From Caldifarciminota bacterium SM23_42 (GTDB lineage Bacteria; Hydrothermota; Tepidihabitantia; SM23-42): a stretch of DNA of 50,085 nt. The notes under the pieces are model-generated. The model did no database searches. It was not told the origin of the DNA and saw only the letters and a list, made by a program, of their open reading frames with translations. The position numbers and the translations under genes are program-made. Of the stretch, positions 34,370-43,036 are shown piece by piece. Location: positions 1 through 50,085 of the forward strand of contig LJUJ01000015.1 in NCBI GenBank assembly GCA_001303785.1, given 5' to 3'. How positions within the stretch are numbered: the stretch's first letter is position 1; each line of letters starts with the position of its first letter.

Positions 34370-36064
34370 ATGAGCACATGGATAGCAAAAGACAATAACC
34401 GTACGGCAACCGATATAGAAATCCGGGGCAAGAAGATCCCGCACACAATAGTGCACATTCTGCAGAACCGCGGCTACGATACACCTCGTTTGATTGAGAA
34501 ATTCTTCGCACCGTCGCTCTCTGACCTTCACGACCCCTTCTTGATGAACGACATGGAGAAAGCGGTCGACCGCATCATTATGGCAATGAACAACAAAGAA
34601 AAAATACTCATTCACGGAGACTACGATACCGACGGTATAACCGGCGCAGCGCTGCTCATCAGCAATCTTAAGAAGCTCGGGCTCGATGTTAGTTATTACA
34701 TCCCAAACCGGCTCGAAGAAGGTTACGGTCTTTCTGCCAGTGGTATCAGTCGAGCGATAGAGGAGAAGTGCTCCCTGATTATCACCGTCGATTGCGGTAG
34801 TAGCGCGATCACGGAAGTCGAAAGCGCAAGCGAGAATCACATTGATGTCATCGTCTGCGACCACCACCGACCAAAGGAATCACTGCCCAACGCCTTTGCC
34901 ATGATCAACCCTAAGAGAACCGACAGTAATTACCCGTTTAAAGAGCTAGCCGGAGTGGGCGTCGCCTTCAAGTTGGTGCAGGCTCTTCATGAAAAATTAC
35001 GGCAGCCAAAGGAGGAAGCATACGAAGACCTGGATCTCGTCGCCTTAGGCAGCGTTGTTGACATCGTACCTCTAATCGATGAAAACCGCATCGTGGTCAA
35101 ATATGGAATCAGCAAAATACCCAAGAGCCAAAGAGTCGGATTCAAAGCTCTGCTTGAGGAAACCGGATTGTGCCACGGCGTAACATCTTACCATCTTGGT
35201 TTTGTAATCGGACCTCGAATAAACGCCTGTGGACGGCTACGTGACGCAAAGAGTGCCCTAGAGCTTCTCCTTACGCAAGACATGTCTCGTGCACGGGTAC
35301 TGGCACATAGTCTCTCCCTGGATAACGAAGCTAGAAAGGGGATTGAAGACACGATTTACAGGGAGGCGGAAGCGATTATCAAAACATCGGACGCTGATCA
35401 AGCCCGGGTCATAATCCTGGCAAAAGAAGGGTGGCATGAGGGAGTGCTCGGTATCGTTGCATCGAGAGTCAGCGCGGATCACTTCCGTCCCGCAATAGCA
35501 TTGTCCCTCAAAGATGACGTCGTAAAAGGCTCGGCTCGCTCCATCCCGGATTTTGATATCACCGAAGCGATTAGCAACTGTCAGCATCTTCTGAGTAAAT
35601 ACGGTGGGCACGCTCAGGCCGCTGGACTGGAGCTCAACAGGAAAGATCTTGATGCCTTCCGAGCATGTATGAATGAATACGCGCAGGGGGTCGAAAGTAA
35701 GACCTTTGTGAGAAAGACTCTCTATGACATGGAACTTGCTTGGTCTCAAATTACGAGCGAATTAGTCTATTTCCTAAAATACTTTGAGCCAACGGGTACG
35801 GCGAACCCGCAGCCCGTGTTTCTAGGCAAAGATTGTGAAGTAGTCGGCATACCCCGGGTGGTTGGTTCAAATCATTTGAAACTTTCTTTGAGACAACACA
35901 ACAAGGCCTTGCCGGCGCTCGCCTATGGCCGAGCCGATGAGATCCTGAACATTGAAGTCGGTAAGACGAGGGTCAATTGTCTCTATTCTATTGCTGAAGA
36001 TTCTTTCTTGGGCAAGAGGAAGACAATCCTGAAAATAAGGGAAATGGAGATAAACAGACCGTGA
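34370..36064 (+). CDS. recJ: Single-stranded-DNA-specific exonuclease RecJ
   Basis: RecJ degrades single-stranded DNA 5' to 3' in recombination and mismatch repair. The 564-residue protein has the DHH-family metal motifs GDYDTDG (Asp84, 86, 88), DCGSS (near 141), DHHRP (164-168), and GSVVDIVPL with RINACGR. It also has the DHHA1 motif KYGGHAQAAG (near 420) and a C-terminal OB domain with FEPTGTANPQPVF. Length is typical. The ATG at 34370 has no clear Shine-Dalgarno site. It starts about 58 bp after RNase P RNA and shares GTGA with pgeF. Confidence 0.94.
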   Translation: MSTWIAKDNNRTATDIEIRGKKIPHTIVHILQNRGYDTPRLIEKFFAPSLSDLHDPFLMNDMEKAVDRIIMAMNNKEKILIHGDYDTDGITGAALLISNLKKLGLDVSYYIPNRLEEGYGLSASGISRAIEEKCSLIITVDCGSSAITEVESASENHIDVIVCDHHRPKESLPNAFAMINPKRTDSNYPFKELAGVGVAFKLVQALHEKLRQPKEEAYEDLDLVALGSVVDIVPLIDENRIVVKYGISKIPKSQRVGFKALLEETGLCHGVTSYHLGFVIGPRINACGRLRDAKSALELLLTQDMSRARVLAHSLSLDNEARKGIEDTIYREAEAIIKTSDADQARVIILAKEGWHEGVLGIVASRVSADHFRPAIALSLKDDVVKGSARSIPDFDITEAISNCQHLLSKYGGHAQAAGLELNRKDLDAFRACMNEYAQGVESKTFVRKTLYDMELAWSQITSELVYFLKYFEPTGTANPQPVFLGKDCEVVGIPRVVGSNHLKLSLRQHNKALPALAYGRADEILNIEVGKTRVNCLYSIAEDSFLGKRKTILKIREMEINRP

Positions 36065-36675
36065 ATTGGTCTCTCGTTTCAGAAAACAAGAGTCACTATT
36101 TCCGATTTACGCGGAACGACTTCTCCACCATATACTCGACAAAGCATGAACAGGAATCTCTCCTCATAAACATGAAACCTATTTTCCTCAAGCAAATCCA
36201 TTCAAATATCATCGTCAACATCGACTCAGATAATAAACAAACCGGTGACGGACTCATTAGCACTAAGAACGCTTGTTTGGGAATCAAGATTGCCGACTGC
36301 TTACCAGTATATCTTCTTTCTGACAACAATATCGGTATATTACACTGCGGCTGGCGTGGCATCATTGGTGGAATAACCACCAAGGCAAAAGAAATGTTCC
36401 AGAACTTCTATTATGTTTTGGGTGCCTCAATTGGACCTTGCTGCTATGAGGTGAAGCAAGATGTTGTCGACCTGTTCAAAAAAAATTATGCAAATGCCAT
36501 TATCGTACGCAACAGCAAATACTACTTAGATCTCAAGTCGGCAGTGATCAAAGATCTCGGGCAAAAGGACATGCTTGGCACTCTTGATTTGTGCACGAGA
36601 TGCAACCCTCAATATTTCTATTCCAACCGACGCGGTGATCGGCAAAGAAATTACGCATTAGTTTCCCGAACTTAG
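36061..36675 (+). CDS. pgeF: Peptidoglycan editing factor PgeF (YfiH/laccase-domain)
   Basis: PgeF-family proteins hydrolyse wrongly inserted L-Ser from peptidoglycan precursors; relatives also act on purine nucleosides. Family motifs are KQIHSN (His at residue 47), IADCLPVYL (Cys near 80), HCGWRGI (near 95-101) and IGPCCYEV (near 124). The C-terminal block CTRCNP..FYSNRRG follows. All zinc ligands (His, Cys, His) seem present. At 204 residues it is shorter than E. coli YfiH (about 240), mainly because the N terminus is short. It starts with GTG inside the recJ stop, so the two are translationally coupled. Confidence 0.88.
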   Translation: MNWSLVSENKSHYFRFTRNDFSTIYSTKHEQESLLINMKPIFLKQIHSNIIVNIDSDNKQTGDGLISTKNACLGIKIADCLPVYLLSDNNIGILHCGWRGIIGGITTKAKEMFQNFYYVLGASIGPCCYEVKQDVVDLFKKNYANAIIVRNSKYYLDLKSAVIKDLGQKDMLGTLDLCTRCNPQYFYSNRRGDRQRNYALVSRT

Positions 36676-36683
36676 TCCCGTGA

Positions 36684-36712
36684 TTGACACGGACTCAGTT
36701 TGGTGCTAAAAT
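36684..36712 (+). promoter_or_regulatory. Clostripain-family gene promoter, leaderless type
   Basis: TTGACA (36684-36689), a 17-bp spacer and TAAAAT (36707-36712) are followed after six bases by ATG 36719. No Shine-Dalgarno sequence is present. Confidence 0.75.
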
Positions 36713-36718
36713 TACGGG

Positions 36719-38785
36719 ATGAAAATTATTCTCTTCTCTCTGACATTACCAGCTGTTCTGATTGGCCAGGAATGGACCATGCTCGTATACATGGCGGCGG
36801 ATAATGACCTTGCACAATGGGCCGATTCTGACCTTGTCGAAATGGAGCAGTTCGGTTCCAGCCAGGACATCAACGTGATCGTTCAAATCGATAAGCCGTC
36901 GGTTGGGGCAAGGAGATTACTCGTTCGACACGGCTCGTCTCAAGTACTCCAAGAATTGGGCCTAACCGACATGTGCTCATGGGAAACCTTGAGCGATTTT
37001 CTCTACTGGGGAATAACACTCTTCCCTGCTGAAAAGTATCTTGTAATCCTCTGGGATCATGGTAGTGGATGGACGGCAACACCGCGTAGGTCTTTCGGCA
37101 CGGACTGGTCGAGTGGCAATGTCTTGAGCATCGCCACGGGTGATTTCCAGCGAGCATTGAGCACTGCCTATGACTACACGCAAACACGCATCAACGTTTT
37201 TGCCTTTGACGCCTGCTTGATGCAACAAGTCGAAGTTGCCTTTGAAGTAGGAGAGCACGCCAAGATACTTCTCGCACCACAATCAATCATGCCGTTGCCC
37301 GGATTCAGATATGACGAGATACTAGAGGTACTACATTCTGAGCCGAGTATCGGTGAAACTCAACTGTCCCAAAGGATCGTACAAAGCACCGTTGACAACT
37401 ACACAGATTTTCAACCAATTGCCGTGTCGGCCGTACGGCTAGCAGGGTTAGAAAATATGAAAGAAAAAATGGTGCGGCTGAATAATCTCCTCTTGTCGGA
37501 ACTGCCCACCCAAGCCCTGGTCGATTTGCGGAGAACGGTGCAAACCATTCCGACAATCGGATGCACACCTGATACATCAGACGATTATGTTGACCTTGGA
37601 GATTTCCTTACCGGTATGACAACTGTTTTCGACTATGGTGAGGCCGACCTCCTACTCGACGCCTATGAGGGAGCAATAATCATTGCGGACTACTGGGGGC
37701 AGGAGTTTTCCGGAACAACGGGCCTAGCGGTCTGGTTTCCAGATAAGTACTTGCAGTTCAAACAGATCGTAGACCGTTACACGAATCTCAGCTGGGTTCA
37801 ATCGAGATGGCTAGAGTTCATAAACTGGTTCTATAATGCAGATGATGTGAGGCCCACCACCCCACACATGATTGCCAATGAACCCGGAGGTCACAATGAT
37901 TTTTCCCTCTACTGGTCAAAGGCGTATGATCTCGCTTCGGTTGAGTATGCAGTCGCAGAAGCCATGGATACAGTTCTAGCATTCAATGATGCTTGTGAGG
38001 ATTCGAGTCTGTGGAATTTCAACGGCTTCATGCTCAGCTCTGTAAACGCGCATTCTGGAAGCTATTCGTTCTTTTCGGGGAATGCGGCAAATCTAAGTAA
38101 CTACATTGAAACGAAGGATAACATCACTATCCAAAGTTTGGGAATACTTAGCATTTACCTTTACTACCGCACCGAAGATATGAGTGATTCCCTGATCATC
38201 CAGCATGGTTCGTTCCAGGACGTGCACTATGGTGTATCAGATGGATGGATCGAGAGGAGGGCAATACTACCTTCTGGCAGCTATCGATTACGCATCTCGT
38301 ATGTTACCAATAACTCCGTGAACATGGGCGGATGTTACATCGACGACATCAGGCTTTTTGACATGACCCACGGGCGCCTGATCAAGCAGAACCATCGGGA
38401 CACATCTCTCTACGTATACAATAAACTGCGGGGAGATTATCTCTACTCAGTTTGGGCCACGGACCGATACGATAACAAGAGTAACTTGAGCAATCTCACT
38501 TCCATCGCGATTCAACATTACGCCGAACCCTATTCCATTCCAAATCCCTTTCAGACCACGTGCTACATTGCCATTGATTATCCTGACACATTGAATCCCA
38601 GTGTCGAGATATACTCACTTCGAGGTGCGGCAGTTAAGAAATACAATGCCGATGACATCGTCAGCAACCGCATATTCTGGGACGGAAAAGATAACAATGG
38701 CTGTGAGGTCGGCTCGGGCATTTACTTCGTATTAGTCAAGGATAGGGGATTCGAGAAACTCGGAAGGATCGCGCGACAAAGATGA
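36719..38785 (+). CDS. Secreted clostripain-family (C11) cysteine protease with sorting domain
   Basis: The 688-residue protein has a signal peptide (about 1-16) and a caspase-like C11 domain (about 17-370). The catalytic His114 lies in LWDHGSGW and Cys166 in AFDACLM. The opening EWTMLVYMAADNDLA is the clostripain hallmark. Next is a jellyroll-like domain (about 420-560; WNFNGFMLSS, GGCYIDDIRLFD), then a Por/T9SS-like C-terminal domain (YSIPNPFQTT, VEIYSLRGAAVKKY, GSGIYFVLVK). It should be an exported Arg-type endopeptidase, surface-bound or released. The downstream isoaspartyl peptidase gene overlaps it by 4 bp. Confidence 0.88.
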   Translation: MKIILFSLTLPAVLIGQEWTMLVYMAADNDLAQWADSDLVEMEQFGSSQDINVIVQIDKPSVGARRLLVRHGSSQVLQELGLTDMCSWETLSDFLYWGITLFPAEKYLVILWDHGSGWTATPRRSFGTDWSSGNVLSIATGDFQRALSTAYDYTQTRINVFAFDACLMQQVEVAFEVGEHAKILLAPQSIMPLPGFRYDEILEVLHSEPSIGETQLSQRIVQSTVDNYTDFQPIAVSAVRLAGLENMKEKMVRLNNLLLSELPTQALVDLRRTVQTIPTIGCTPDTSDDYVDLGDFLTGMTTVFDYGEADLLLDAYEGAIIIADYWGQEFSGTTGLAVWFPDKYLQFKQIVDRYTNLSWVQSRWLEFINWFYNADDVRPTTPHMIANEPGGHNDFSLYWSKAYDLASVEYAVAEAMDTVLAFNDACEDSSLWNFNGFMLSSVNAHSGSYSFFSGNAANLSNYIETKDNITIQSLGILSIYLYYRTEDMSDSLIIQHGSFQDVHYGVSDGWIERRAILPSGSYRLRISYVTNNSVNMGGCYIDDIRLFDMTHGRLIKQNHRDTSLYVYNKLRGDYLYSVWATDRYDNKSNLSNLTSIAIQHYAEPYSIPNPFQTTCYIAIDYPDTLNPSVEIYSLRGAAVKKYNADDIVSNRIFWDGKDNNGCEVGSGIYFVLVKDRGFEKLGRIARQR

Positions 38786-39660
38786 GGAAAAGAATCGCCA
38801 TTATTGCACACGGCGGAGCCGGGGGTCTGAATTACCCGCGTCGGCGCAAGAGTGGTTTGAATAAGGCTGTTAAGGCCGGTTATGAAATCCTTCGTCAGGG
38901 AGGATCGAGCCTCGACGCGGTCGAGGCAGCAGCAATCATCCTTGAGGACACGAAGATTTTCAACGCGGGCACCGGCTCATATTTCAACCTGACGGGTGAT
39001 GTAGAGATGGACGCTTCGGTCATGACCAGCGAATTGAATTTCGGCGCAGTTGGTATCATCCGGGATGTAAGAAATCCGATAAGTGTAGCACGCATGGTGA
39101 TGGAGAAAACAGACCACCTCCTGCTATGTGGTGAGAATGCCATAAAATTCGCTCGTTTTATGGGTATGGGGTATCATGATCCCAAAACCAAGGAGAAAGA
39201 ACATATTTGGAGAAGGAAAAAAGCAAAGTGTGAAAGCAATTATTTCAAAAAGATCGGCGATTTCACCGATCTCTACGGTACAATAGGCGCGGTTGCGATT
39301 GACCAGCATGGATTAGTAGCAGTCGCGACCTCAAGTGGTGGAATAAACTTGAGGCTACCCGGACGAGTCGGCGACACTCCTGTTATTGGTGCGGGAACCT
39401 ATGCCGACCGGCACGGCGGAGCAAGCGCGACCGGGCACGGAGAGCAAATAATGCGCCACCTTATCGCCTTGCGTGCCGTGACGTTTATGGCCAAAATGCC
39501 AGCCAAACAAGCCGGCAAGAAAACAATCGATTACGCAACGAAATTTGGCTGCCGCTGCGGCATTATTGGTTTAAACAAGAAGGGGGAAGTCCTCTGTATC
39601 AATAACACCAAAGCAATGTCCTGGTGCTATATCAAGAACGGTAGACTGCGTTCTTTCTAG
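38782..39660 (+). CDS. Isoaspartyl peptidase / plant-type L-asparaginase
   Basis: This Ntn-hydrolase is made as a precursor that cuts itself before a Thr, which becomes the nucleophile. Thr167 in LYGTIGAVAID is that residue, splitting 292 residues into alpha (about 166) and beta (about 126) chains. Other family motifs are HGGAGG (10-15), SSLDAVEAA (42-50), FNAGTGSYFN (60-69), GDTPVIGAGTYAD and SATGHGEQIMR. It hydrolyses isoaspartyl dipeptides and asparagine. There is no signal peptide, so unlike its neighbour it is cytoplasmic; it may process dipeptides released by the secreted protease. Translation is coupled by ATGA. Confidence 0.9.
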   Translation: MRKRIAIIAHGGAGGLNYPRRRKSGLNKAVKAGYEILRQGGSSLDAVEAAAIILEDTKIFNAGTGSYFNLTGDVEMDASVMTSELNFGAVGIIRDVRNPISVARMVMEKTDHLLLCGENAIKFARFMGMGYHDPKTKEKEHIWRRKKAKCESNYFKKIGDFTDLYGTIGAVAIDQHGLVAVATSSGGINLRLPGRVGDTPVIGAGTYADRHGGASATGHGEQIMRHLIALRAVTFMAKMPAKQAGKKTIDYATKFGCRCGIIGLNKKGEVLCINNTKAMSWCYIKNGRLRSF

Positions 39661-39668
39661 ATGAATAA

Positions 39669-39696
39669 TTGACAACTTATAATCGTTGAGTATAAT
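39669..39696 (+). promoter_or_regulatory. Zinc-ribbon gene promoter, leaderless type
   Basis: Perfect TTGACA (39669-39674), a 16-bp spacer and perfect TATAAT (39691-39696) are followed after five bases by ATG 39702. No Shine-Dalgarno sequence is present. Confidence 0.85.
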
Positions 39697-39701
39697 TCCC
39701 C

Positions 39702-39899
39702 ATGGCAAAAATCGATAATGTCCTGTGCCCCGTCTGTTTATTCACCTCGAACTATATTAATTTAATAGTTACCGACGAGGAATTCTATGTATGTCCAAAA
39801 TGCAAAGCCACGTTCTCCTATGAAGAACTCATGCAGCTATATACCATCAGTCAGTTCACCTATGATATTAACAAACAAACACACAAACCAAATCCCTAG
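39702..39899 (+). CDS. Small zinc-ribbon protein, unknown function
   Basis: This 65-residue protein has two Cys pairs, CPVC (9-12) and CPKC (31-34), 18 residues apart, the layout of a rubredoxin-like zinc ribbon. A helix follows with FSYEELMQLYTISQF. It is short, but it is supported by a perfect -35/-10 promoter placed exactly for leaderless translation. I do not recognise a named family. It converges with the DUF4388 gene, 28 bp away, with no obvious terminator. Confidence 0.7.
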   Translation: MAKIDNVLCPVCLFTSNYINLIVTDEEFYVCPKCKATFSYEELMQLYTISQFTYDINKQTHKPNP

Positions 39900-39927
39900 A
39901 GAAAAGCCGTTGTTCTGAATCTTGAAT

Positions 39928-40890
39928 TCAGAAAAAGCCCTCGATTTCTTGAGGTGAGGGTATACGCTGGTGCTTGTAGAAAAAAATCTTGCGGTAATCA
40001 TCATCCCTTCGTTCGTACACTTCCCTGTAAAGGAAGTCAAAAGACAGTAATCTCTGGTTTGAGATAATGGCGCCCGCTACAAATTCTGCCAAGAGAATGC
40101 CGATCGTTATGACAACGGCAATAGGGGTAACTAACGATTTTATTGACACATCAATCTTGCGCCCCTTGACAGATGCAGGTTTTGCATAGGCCACTTCGAC
40201 CTGGCCCGTCGAAAGCAGGTGGTACAGACATGAATATGTATGAAATTTCCCCAACCCGGATATCTCAACAAGGTCGCTAACCGCCCGCCTTTCGTCGATC
40301 AGGGATAATATGCGGGCCTCGTCTTCCTTGGGCTGCAATTTCAATTCCGGACGGTCAATTCTTTTGTACACAATCTCGCTGGAATAAATAGATTTAGAAA
40401 TTCTTGGCCACTCGTCCAACCGGCGTGCTGATTCCAAGATTAAGGCTTCGGTGTTCATTCTTATTTTAATAACGCTCTTCGGGTAGATCAATCCACCCTC
40501 TTCAAACTTGAATTCCCCCCGATCCCACGTGAACAACTCATCCATCACTTCTTGTATCTTGAATTTTATCGTTCTCTCAATTTCCTCGATCGTCAGATAC
40601 TTATCTTCGATTATTATATTCATAATCGGTCTTTTTGTTTCATGGTGGATGTCTTCGATCATCTCAAACAGATTCTTACCAATCATGCCTGATTTCACCA
40701 AATAGGTTTCCAGCCTTTCGACGCGTTCGCCCAACTCGAAGAAAGCACCGGTGATATCGCCATCAATGAAACCAACATCGACGACCTCGGTGTCTTTCTT
40801 GATCTTCAGCACTCCCGTGATCCGCTCGCGAGATATCAGCTGCAAGACGCTGGTGATATTAAGACTCCTTAAATCACCCTCAATCGCCAT
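39928..40890 (-). CDS. DUF4388 (PATAN-like) membrane-anchored protein
   Basis: Residues 1-145 of 320 are a DUF4388 domain: GDLRSLNITSVLQLISRERITGVLKIKKD at the N terminus, then FIDGDITGAFF and a central VMDELFTWDRGEFKFEE, the usual DEL..W..G.F.F motif. Residues 180-235 form a winged-helix-like segment (ARILSLIDERRAVSDLVEISGLGKFHTYSCLYHLLSTGQVEV). One membrane helix lies near 250-275 and a charged tail follows. DUF4388 proteins in deltaproteobacteria and relatives are linked to gliding, polarity or two-component systems. It is second in a two-gene operon, overlapping the TPR gene by 11 bp. Confidence 0.8.
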   Translation of the reverse strand: MAIEGDLRSLNITSVLQLISRERITGVLKIKKDTEVVDVGFIDGDITGAFFELGERVERLETYLVKSGMIGKNLFEMIEDIHHETKRPIMNIIIEDKYLTIEEIERTIKFKIQEVMDELFTWDRGEFKFEEGGLIYPKSVIKIRMNTEALILESARRLDEWPRISKSIYSSEIVYKRIDRPELKLQPKEDEARILSLIDERRAVSDLVEISGLGKFHTYSCLYHLLSTGQVEVAYAKPASVKGRKIDVSIKSLVTPIAVVITIGILLAEFVAGAIISNQRLLSFDFLYREVYERRDDDYRKIFFYKHQRIPSPQEIEGFF

Positions 40891-42613
40891 GAGAACTCCT
40901 CATTGCTAGGAATGAATAGACATATGTCACTAGTGCAACACTCAGTGCGCCCGCCACGAAAATCGGTAATAGCGAAAGGCTCACCCACCCAGCTGGCTTG
41001 ATGAACATTGTCGGAAACATGAGCGGGGTATAGCCAAGCATTACTACGAACACAACCAAGAGTCCCACAAAATTCCTACCCATATAAATCAAACCTGCAC
41101 CCGGCACTGCAACGTTGACCAGGTACGCAATTAATGACCTCAGACGCCGCTTTCGGCTGCCCACAGAATGCTTCAGCAACGCCTCCATTTCCACATTTTC
41201 TGTCGACTTCAACTTTGTAAAACATTCTTTACACATTACCTCATCATCCATTTGCTCCTGACATTTCTTACATATCGCCCGACCACACGTTGTGCAATAA
41301 AATGGCGACGGGAACCTGAAGGGCAGAAAGGTGAGCACAAATATAATGATAAGGGGAAGAACAAGCATGGGATTGATGACCCCGAAGATAGCAAGTGGTT
41401 CAGAGAGTATTGCTTGATAGAAGTCGTTAGTTGAAGGTATAATATCCACTGGTTCACTCGAGGACGAAGAAAAATCATGCCGTCTAGCTTCGGCCATATA
41501 CCTTGATGACTCACTGTATTCGAGATTTCTCAACCTCAACAGTCCCATGTTAAAGAATGGCTCACCGCGATCCCCGGCACGCATCGCATAAGCATAAAGC
41601 GTTTCTGCCTTCGCTTCTTCCTCGTACACAAAATATATGTTGGCAAGATTATTCACCACCGCGATGTCTCGATGTCCCGTATAGTACATATCCTCGTACA
41701 AAGACATCGCTTTCTCAAATTTGCCTTGCTGCTTGAATGCATAGGCCAAGAATATTCTTTCGCTTTCACTACTAACACTATCAGGGTTAATATGTACATT
41801 GCTATCATAATGAACCATCTCGTACATATAGTAGTATTTTGAATTCTTCTTGAGAAAGCTGACAAAATGATTCAATGGCAACGAAAAAACGAATACTACA
41901 ACCATTGACAACAAAATCATTCTCAACCAGTTACGTTCGCGCATGTTGATGGTGAAAAGCAGCAGTAACATATAGCTGATGAATATCAAATAAAGGTTAC
42001 GAAATAACAACACCGGCGCGAGCAAGATTACTAATCCCATGATACCTTTGATTCTATTGTGTTCTTGAGGGTCAATCCGGTGACTAAACATCGGTAGATA
42101 ATATACTGTCTTGGTCGCCACGTATACAAATCCGCACATGAACAAAGCAAGCAAAATGAGCATCACTCCATTCGTCAGCAGAAAAATCTGACTTCTGAAG
42201 TCTGAAAAAACCGGCAGTGAAAATGCGGAAATCAGTGGATCAAGATTGCGCTGTATCACCGTGAGCGCAACGAAGGACAAGAAATTCTCGATTGCCGAAG
42301 AATCGAAATGGCTGGCCAGATGTAATTTGCTATTCGCCATTTCATGATTCTCGGCTTCCTTTGCTTCCCATCTTAGTACTGCCGAAAGATAGAAATTTCG
42401 CCTCAGTTTGATTCTCTTGAGTAGCGAATCAGCATACGGCGCGTCAGCACTGTTACGCCAGAACCACAACACGGTTGGATCATCCGAAAATTCGCGAACA
42501 TCATATCGGCCTTGGGCCAAGCCGAGGAAGACTGCCTCACTCCTAGGAGATTGGAGAAAGGTTTGGTAGCTAACGTCGAATTGGCACATAAAAACGAGGA
42601 TAATTGACAACAT
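40880..42613 (-). CDS. Polytopic membrane protein with TPR and zinc-finger domains
   Basis: The 577-residue protein has a signal-like N terminus, then membrane helices (about 145-170, 192-222, 230-255). TPR-like repeats follow (about 278-375; FLAYAFKQQGKFEKAMSLYEDMYYTG, VVNNLANIYFVYEEEAKAETLYAYAM), then a helix pair (about 405-430). Next is a B-box/treble-clef-like cluster CTTCGRAICKKCQEQMDDEVMCKEC (about 437-462), and three more helices end the protein. Six Cys fit two zinc sites on the cytoplasmic side. I do not recognise a named family. The gene is driven by a near-perfect leaderless promoter and co-expressed with the DUF4388 gene. Confidence 0.72.
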   Translation of the reverse strand: MLSIILVFMCQFDVSYQTFLQSPRSEAVFLGLAQGRYDVREFSDDPTVLWFWRNSADAPYADSLLKRIKLRRNFYLSAVLRWEAKEAENHEMANSKLHLASHFDSSAIENFLSFVALTVIQRNLDPLISAFSLPVFSDFRSQIFLLTNGVMLILLALFMCGFVYVATKTVYYLPMFSHRIDPQEHNRIKGIMGLVILLAPVLLFRNLYLIFISYMLLLLFTINMRERNWLRMILLSMVVVFVFSLPLNHFVSFLKKNSKYYYMYEMVHYDSNVHINPDSVSSESERIFLAYAFKQQGKFEKAMSLYEDMYYTGHRDIAVVNNLANIYFVYEEEAKAETLYAYAMRAGDRGEPFFNMGLLRLRNLEYSESSRYMAEARRHDFSSSSSEPVDIIPSTNDFYQAILSEPLAIFGVINPMLVLPLIIIFVLTFLPFRFPSPFYCTTCGRAICKKCQEQMDDEVMCKECFTKLKSTENVEMEALLKHSVGSRKRRLRSLIAYLVNVAVPGAGLIYMGRNFVGLLVVFVVMLGYTPLMFPTMFIKPAGWVSLSLLPIFVAGALSVALVTYVYSFLAMRSSHGD

Positions 42614-42619
42614 TGTAAA

Positions 42620-42647
42620 ATTATAGAAGAAATTTTATACTTGTCAA
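42620..42647 (-). promoter_or_regulatory. TPR-membrane protein promoter, leaderless type
   Basis: On the minus strand perfect TTGACA (42642-42647), a 16-bp spacer and perfect TATAAT (42620-42625) are followed after six bases by ATG 42613. No Shine-Dalgarno sequence is present. Confidence 0.88.
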
Positions 42648-42719
42648 TACTTAATCGATACTTAAGTTGTTTAAGAACCAAATATGTCGCTGTTAAACAC
42701 TATTTTTCAAGTACTTTTC

Positions 42720-42747
42720 TTGACTTTGGAGGCCAATTGAATATAAT
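42720..42747 (+). promoter_or_regulatory. Promoter of the 2-oxoacid oxidoreductase operon
   Basis: TTGACT (42720-42725), a 16-bp spacer and TATAAT (42742-42747) predict a start near 42754. The leader is about 60 nt and ends in AAAGGAGG before ATG 42817. Confidence 0.78.
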
Positions 42748-42816
42748 AGATAGGTTTACACTATCTAGATGCTGCAACAGGGCTCGTTGGAAAATGGTCT
42801 CAGAAAGGAGGAATTG

Positions 42817-43026
42817 ATGCCTCAAGTCAAGATTTTGGAGGAAGTTTGCAAAGGCTGCGGTTTATGCTGTGACGACGTCTGCCCAGTGGATATCTTAATC
42901 CTGGCGCCCGATAGAATCAACGGCAGCGGCTACCATCCGGCTGAAGTAACCGATAACGATAAATGTACTGGTTGTGGATATTGCTTCAAGATATGCCCAG
43001 AACCAGCAATCGAAATATTCAAGTAG
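42817..43026 (+). CDS. 2-oxoacid:ferredoxin oxidoreductase, delta (ferredoxin) subunit
   Basis: This 69-residue two-cluster ferredoxin has motifs CKGCGLC..VCP (residues 11-22) and CTGCGYCFKICP (near 50-61), each binding a [4Fe-4S] cluster. It carries electrons from the TPP subunit to free ferredoxin. ATG 42817 is chosen because AAAGGAGG lies six bases upstream; an in-frame ATG at 42769 would add an unrelated extension. It is the first of four coupled genes (delta, alpha, beta, gamma), the order typical of VOR/KOR enzymes. Confidence 0.93.
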   Translation: MPQVKILEEVCKGCGLCCDDVCPVDILILAPDRINGSGYHPAEVTDNDKCTGCGYCFKICPEPAIEIFK

Positions 43027-43036
43027 AGGGGGCACG

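Noticed and set aside
34112-34867. 251-codon minus-strand open frame
   Set aside because: It lies antisense to RNase P RNA and recJ, has no family motifs, and is explained by the codon bias of recJ.
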